From Hirundichthys speculiger (taxonomy: Eukaryota; Chordata; Actinopteri; Beloniformes; Exocoetidae), in the NCBI GenBank assembly GCA_018398805.1, contig JAGFBZ010000849.1, positions 2,190,501 through 2,254,500 on the forward strand: a stretch of DNA of 64,000 bases, in the 5' to 3' direction. Positions 58,746 through 64,000 of the stretch are shown piece after piece. The stretch's first letter is position 1. The number at the start of each line of letters is the position of its first letter. A program made the translations under genes and the position numbers. The notes under the pieces were generated by a model that was not told the DNA's origin, made no database searches, and saw only the letters and a list, made by a program, of their open reading frames with translations.

Positions 58746-61700
58746 AGGGACCACAAACTGTTTTTGGTGAATGCACTTTCCTCAGAATTTAAAAGGCAGC
58801 ATGTTTAACTGCACTCTTTTTTCAATAAAGATGCACTTTCATTTTTGTTACTGAAGCAGTATGTGATATTGCTTTGATGTAACAGTTGTTTCTAAAACTC
58901 AAAACACTTTAAAACACAAATACAAAAAAACCACAAAATAATCCAATAATGAATGCACAGTAAATATTGAATACTCAGTTATGAAATCTTTTTTTCTTCT
59001 TTATTTTAGATCATGCAAATTGCTTCTAGTGTAACCGATAAACATTTCTACATTAGCTACATGTGCTGAACACAGTGTTTTCCAATTTTTGGTGTCGTCC
59101 ATGATCTGAAAACACTGTCTGGTTTAAGACAAGTCAGAGGTTTCGTGAATATAGAAAGGGATTTTATGTTTATGCTCTCAAAATATGTGTTTTAATAATC
59201 GGAGAAACCCAAGTACCATGAAAATGGTAACCACTGGGTGGCAGCACCTGTTTAAACCAGTCGTTACTGCTGCATCTTGGGCCTTCCGTGATACATAAAT
59301 TTCCAGAATTGAAAGCGAATATGTGAACATGCACTGATTTGGAAGCCGCTGATTTGGCAGGAGGGGTAAGGAAAAATTTTGATTCAGAAATCAAAATTTG
59401 AACTCCTCAGGGACAGATTCACTGTTCTTCAGTGCTGGTGACTCGTTGCCTATATCACCATCAGAGCCCGGCCCTGTGGCAAATATGAGTATGGGAGTTT
59501 CTCTTTCAGAGTTCTGGTGATCTGTTTGTACAATTAACAGCACAACCAGCCATATCAGCTTTAAAATAAGAATTATTATGTTCTGTTAGGTCTTGATTTA
59601 CAGCTCAAAAGAGAAGTTCATTGAAAGTGCTATGCAGCCAATAGAAGTCTGCCTGCTTGCTCCCCACCTGCTGTCTCTGTGACCTTTGACCTTTCACCGG
59701 CCAACCCAGAGGCGGTGGCAGCAAGTCTTACAAAAGTTACAAAAGCTTTTCCAGCTACTGGTTCACACCATAGTCTGGGATGCAGCTGTCACTCAAAAAG
59801 AAAAACACAGCCCACTTAATTATATGTAGATTTGTGGCTTTATATAATTTCACCTGATGAGGTTCATAAAAAAATCTGCCTGTCTGTTGCCATGGATGTG
59901 AAATATAGCCATGGAGGCCAAAACAGCTTTTTGTACAAGGCTGTAAATATGTTTAAAACAGATTTTAAGTTGGATATTTTAACTGGGGGTCTGTGGAGGT
60001 CACCCCACTTTTTTGAGCAGGTTTTACCCTTTGCATACTAACAATCTGACAGAGACTCAGGACTCAGTAGTCTCCAAACCACGTTTAGTAAATAAAACAC
60101 ACACAGGGAATGAGGCATAACAGAGTGTGGAAAACACAACTTGATCATCTTGAAAACGCACTCAGGGAACCAGGGAAGAAACTGGTTACACAAGCCAAAA
60201 AAAAAAAAAAAAAAAAAAGGTAAAGACCATGTGTAACATGCAACAGAAAGACCTGAAGGTGAGAAAAAAAAATTGTAATGATAAAAAATAATGCAAGGCT
60301 TGCTTGTATAGTGGTTTGGTATGTGAGATTTCAAACATTTACAGTATCCCCCTTTGCTTTGCAAGTTTGCTTTGGTTCTGGGTTCGCCTTCCTCCCGGCA
60401 CCCATGAGTCATGCCTTGCTCTTTCATTGACTGCAGCTTGAGTAGGAACATCTGATGGGTGTAAATATTTAGTATGCCAGGATATCTGTTGGCTGTTGGC
60501 AGTGGTTTGATGATATGTCAGTAAGCATCTTTGTGGTCGGAGTGATTCACATATAATGATTGAGAGCCGAGTGGCAACTTCCAAATGCTCATCGATTTGC
60601 AGCTGACCGGTCAGCAAGCTTGATAAGTGGCAAACCTGGCTTAAAATCATGCAGCATGAAAGACACTTTAGACTTGTGAACAAACATTAAACATTCCCTG
60701 TAAGACTGGAACGAGACTGTTTGATTTCAGGATATGACTCAGTTTTGCCTGCAGAGACCCTGAAAGACACCTGCTCTAAAGCATTCCTGCCTCACTGAGA
60801 GATGCAAAGATCGACTTGAAAAAAAAAAAAAGTTTAAAAACCATTAAGATTCACTGCAAAACTTTGACATTGTAAAAACCACAGTTAAACTTGGTTCTAC
60901 TCTGAATCCAATTATGATGAGTCTGAACCTGAAGTGCATTTACTAGTTTTCTTCATCAGCACTGGGATTCAGGCCCATTAACAATTCCTCATGAACAAAG
61001 CCCTCTGCCCAACACAGTGCTCATTAAAATTGCATTGGGAATGTGCCATTTTCATTTATTAGCTTAATTGTCAGGTCATGTTGATTGGACAGATGAAAGT
61101 GAAGGTGTCTATGCCAAAGGATATGTTAGCTTCAGTCAGCCACCGCTGCTACAGAGTATAGGTCATTAATTATCAGATGCAACCCATATATGGGCCACAT
61201 TAAGCCACAGACAAATTAAATCGAGTCTGCTCATAAATTATAAGACAGCGATTGGGGCTAATCTATATATCATTACAGTAATAGTCATAAGTCATTGTGA
61301 GGCTGAAATTCTTTGAGTTCTCTTCTCACAGACAACTATGAGGGTTAATCTCTCACCTGCTCTTTCAGTCTGTCTTCATCCTTTCTTTTGAAATGAGGTG
61401 TTAAAGTTGAGCTGACCAGTAACCCGTGTCACTAACAGCCCTGCTTCAGCAAACTGCCCTCTCCTCTGATTTTAACAGCGTTTCATGTCATGCTTTTGAA
61501 ACCATAAAAAATAAAATATTGAAGCGCAAAGCATGAAGTACAACGGCCTTATAAACCTCTAAAAGGAGACAAAAGTTAAAAAAAAAAAATGCTGTTGCTA
61601 CTTATCCTTGTAATCATTGTGCTTTTTGTGTGTGTGTGTGTGTGTGCTTTTTTTATGCATTTTTTTTTCTCGCAACAATCCAACATTCTTCTCCTACAGT

Positions 61701-62440
61701 GTCAGCGGTAAATCAATGTCACTTTTTATTTGTGAAGAAATACCAACTGAGGGATTCTATAATAAACACAATCTTACTCTCGTGTTCACTAGTTTGGGTG
61801 ATAAGGCCAAAAAAATATATCCAAGTATTTTCAGATACCCATGTATGGATGCACACGCAATTGAAGCTACATTGTGTATTATTATTGATAAGGCTATGAT
61901 ACGTACTGCACTATTTGACACAGGCAGCTGCCAGCCACCACTGAGGTCAGAGAAAGTAGATGTCCTGTGCTTGTTCTTCTGGTATCACTCCAATAAAATT
62001 TACCCAGAGATTTTCCATCACATTTAATACTAATTCCTTTAAAAGAAGTTAAAAAAGGAAACGTATATAAGATTTTATAGAAATAAACAGTGTTTTAGAT
62101 TCAGTTTCTTCTTTGAAGAGGAAAGCAAACACATTAAGTCAATTTTAGACTTGAAATCAAACAAGGAAAAACTGTCACTGTAAAGTTTCCTTTTCTTAAA
62201 ATCATGTCATTGCACATCAGTTATGTGGCTTTGTATTTTTGAATTAGATTAAATGTCATGTTTGTTAAAGTAACTTTGGGTCCCAGCTCTGTGGTCCAGC
62301 GGTCACGACTCGTGGCCCCTCTCATCAATGACCGCAGTGCTTCCATGTCCAGTGGGGCCCAGGGGCCACATTGTTGGGTTCAGTTGTAAAATGTCATTTA
62401 CTAAAAGTACAATGAGCACTTTATTATTTTAACATATTGG
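58746..62440. other. Noncoding stretch, nothing confirmed
   Basis: It contains an A run at about 60188-60208, a (GT)n tract at about 61625-61646 and a block at about 60,950-61,330 with TAATTATC and ATTAGCTTAATTG words that looks like conserved noncoding DNA. Frames of 136-137 codons here run through homopolymer or GT tracts and show no domain. Confidence 0.35.
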
Positions 62441-62451
62441 GGCCCTGCTAT

Positions 62452-62580
62452 CTGTGATGGACTGGCGACCTGTCCAGGATGTACACCTGCCTTTCACCTG
62501 AAGACAGCTGGGATAGACGCCAGCAGATCCCATGACCCTGCAGGGGATTAAGCAGCTATAGATAATGGATGGATGGATAA
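62452..62580 (+). mobile_element. Truncated LINE/SINE 3' tail with perfect 11-bp target duplication
   Basis: CTGTGATGGACTGGCGACCT through AGCTGGGATAGACGCCAGCA to TAATGGATGGATGGATAA is the same 3' end as at 11,790-11,882, on the plus strand. GGCCCTGCTAT lies on both sides without a mismatch (62441-62451 and 62581-62591). The insertion is 129 bp and 5' truncated. The perfect duplication suggests it is younger than the copies at 11.5 and 35.4 kb. Confidence 0.9.
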
Positions 62581-62591
62581 GGCCCTGCTAT

Positions 62592-64000
62592 TTCCCTGGC
62601 TCACACTTCACTTAAACTATTTTGTGTGTGGAAAAATGTCTTTAACATGTTGGATTATACCATCTTAATGATGGACATGATTAAAAGCCTCGATGGAGTG
62701 TGAGGCAGCAGAACATGTTCACAAATGACCATATCATGCAATCCTCTACTCCAAACACAAAAATCAATCTCGAAGATTAGTTCCACTCACTGATGCTTGA
62801 TACATGCACTCTGGAGTCTCAAATGAGATGATTTATGCAGGACAGTTCCTGCAATTATAATTCAGTAAATGAAACTTTTGGTGTGCTGGAAACATAGTTA
62901 AGTGTTGTTATCTGTTGCCAAACGTTAATGCTCCAAGTGCATCCTTCAGTGTATTTCTGAAGTAAATCAAAGTTTACTTGGCATACTCTAATAGCCAACG
63001 CACATTATTCAATTTACTCACTTAGTCTCATCATCGCATGCACAAACACATTTATCTAATAAAGAAAATGCGACACCTTTTAGAGATATTTATGCTTGCC
63101 TCTCAAAAACAGTGACATTTAAAACAAAAACCAGATGAAAAGCAGTGAAATGTGGATTGAAAAGATGTGTGGAAGACAGGTGGAGTGATTAAACATCCAA
63201 AACTTAAGCTGGAGTCATAAAAGCATACAGCAAAGCACACATGAGAAACAACAAATCGTTCTACATGTTGTAGCTTATCAAAAGGTGGCGGAAAAAAGAG
63301 GCAAACTTCATTGTTTTGGGAGCAACAACAAAGGAATCACAGGTGTTATACTCTGCACTCTCTTAAACCTGCACAATGGCTCTCCAAAAATATGAAAAGA
63401 AGGACGTAAGAGGGTTGTGTAGCATGCTTCTCAGGTGAACAGCTGGACTGTGGAATATTTGGCGGGCAGAAAGTATGAGGAACAGCTGGCTTTTAAGAGG
63501 AAGAGCTCCCTTGGAGCCTCTGGGAGGTCACAGCCTGCTAGGCCGTGAAGCGTTGCTCGGCAGGAGCCGTGTGTAAAGGCAGAAGGCCTGTGCCACTGTG
63601 TGCAGATGTTCCCCCAGCTCTGCTGGCTGCCTCAAAACACACTCATGAAAACCTTGGAGCTAGGATGATTTAATACATAGAGCATAAAGCATACATCAGT
63701 ACCCAGACAGATTCAGTAATGCACACGCACACACACATGCACGCACACACATTAGCTCTCCCTGTCCTGTCTGCATTACCACAACACTTGTATCCTCCAT
63801 AGCAACAAGCGCCACCTCACTGCTTGTGAGTGGTAAAAAAAGTAGGGTCTAAATGAGCTCTCCAAGGTCTGAACACACAATCACATGTAGGAAGGAGCCC
63901 CTAGAATGCTTCATAACAGAAGAGCTTCTATTCATTACCCAGAGGAAAAGCTGAGTTACAGGACAAAGAAAAGATGAAAAAACTCAAGGCTCCAGCCTTC
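62592..64000. other. Noncoding stretch, nothing recognised
   Basis: A broken CA-rich tract lies at about 63720-63752. No exon or transposon is identified up to the end of the window. Confidence 0.4.

Noticed and set aside
60038..60451. 137-codon minus-strand frame
   Set aside because: It passes through an A/T homopolymer (poly-Phe) and has no domain.
61617..62027. 136-codon plus-strand frame with a hydrophobic Cys/Val start resembling a signal peptide
   Set aside because: The start is the translation of a (GT)n microsatellite and T runs; the remainder shows no known domain.

Overview
The window looks like teleost fish nuclear DNA: AT-rich, with no operons, no dense open reading frames and no RNA gene cluster. 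It carries the usual percomorph repeat mixture: Tc1-like transposons, hAT elements and hAT miniature elements, a Harbinger-type miniature element, tRNA-derived SINEs with an ATGG-repeat tail, and LINE fragments. I see no intact protein-coding gene. Every recognisable coding stretch is a broken transposase or reverse transcriptase. The other open frames are short and read as chance, repeat or AT-rich sequence.

Layout. 1-312: 3' end of a LINE with its A-rich tail. 3.9-4.2 kb: dispersed repeat. 5.0-5.14 kb: long fold-back hairpin. 6,997-7,440: solo LTR with a 5-bp target duplication. 7.6-8.8 kb: GCGGGTAGC-rich structure with inverted repeats. 10.55-12.41 kb: dead Tc1-like element holding two SINEs in opposite orientations. 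15,242-15,429: hAT-type miniature element with an 8-bp target duplication. 16.15-16.73 kb: possible LTR-like block. 16,794-17,643: AT-rich element with perfect 22-bp terminal inverted repeats and an internal 156-bp repeat. 17,716-18,096: Harbinger-type miniature element. 19.18-20.25 kb: second Tc1-like element, cut off where a GGGTTA-motif repeat begins. 22.3-24.08 kb: dead BED-finger hAT element on the minus strand, with a 1.8-kb tandem array (24,084-25,893) right beside it. 28.2-30.06 kb: third Tc1-like element on the minus strand, split by other insertions. 35.4 and 62.5 kb: short truncated copies of the ATGG-tailed family, each with target duplications. 51.8 kb: miniature element. 54.0-54.6 kb: a fourth Tc1/mariner remnant. 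57.2 and 58.2 kb: hAT fragments.

From about 35.5 to 51.8 kb almost no transposon can be recognised. Here the sequence looks single-copy, with TAATTA-type motifs, and it holds the best core promoter in the window (ATTGG, TATAAATA and a perfect initiator at 45.70-45.80 kb) followed by a plausible 115-bp intron. I read this half as gene-desert or regulatory sequence, possibly with an unrecognised first exon or a noncoding RNA; conservation could not be tested here.

The most noteworthy structures are the tandem array with a 99-bp (3 x ~33) higher-order repeat carrying about 30 phased TCATGTGA (M-box-like) sites, the 66-bp-arm fold-back at 5.0 kb, and the promoter/intron candidate at 45.8 kb. I found no clearly new multi-gene system.
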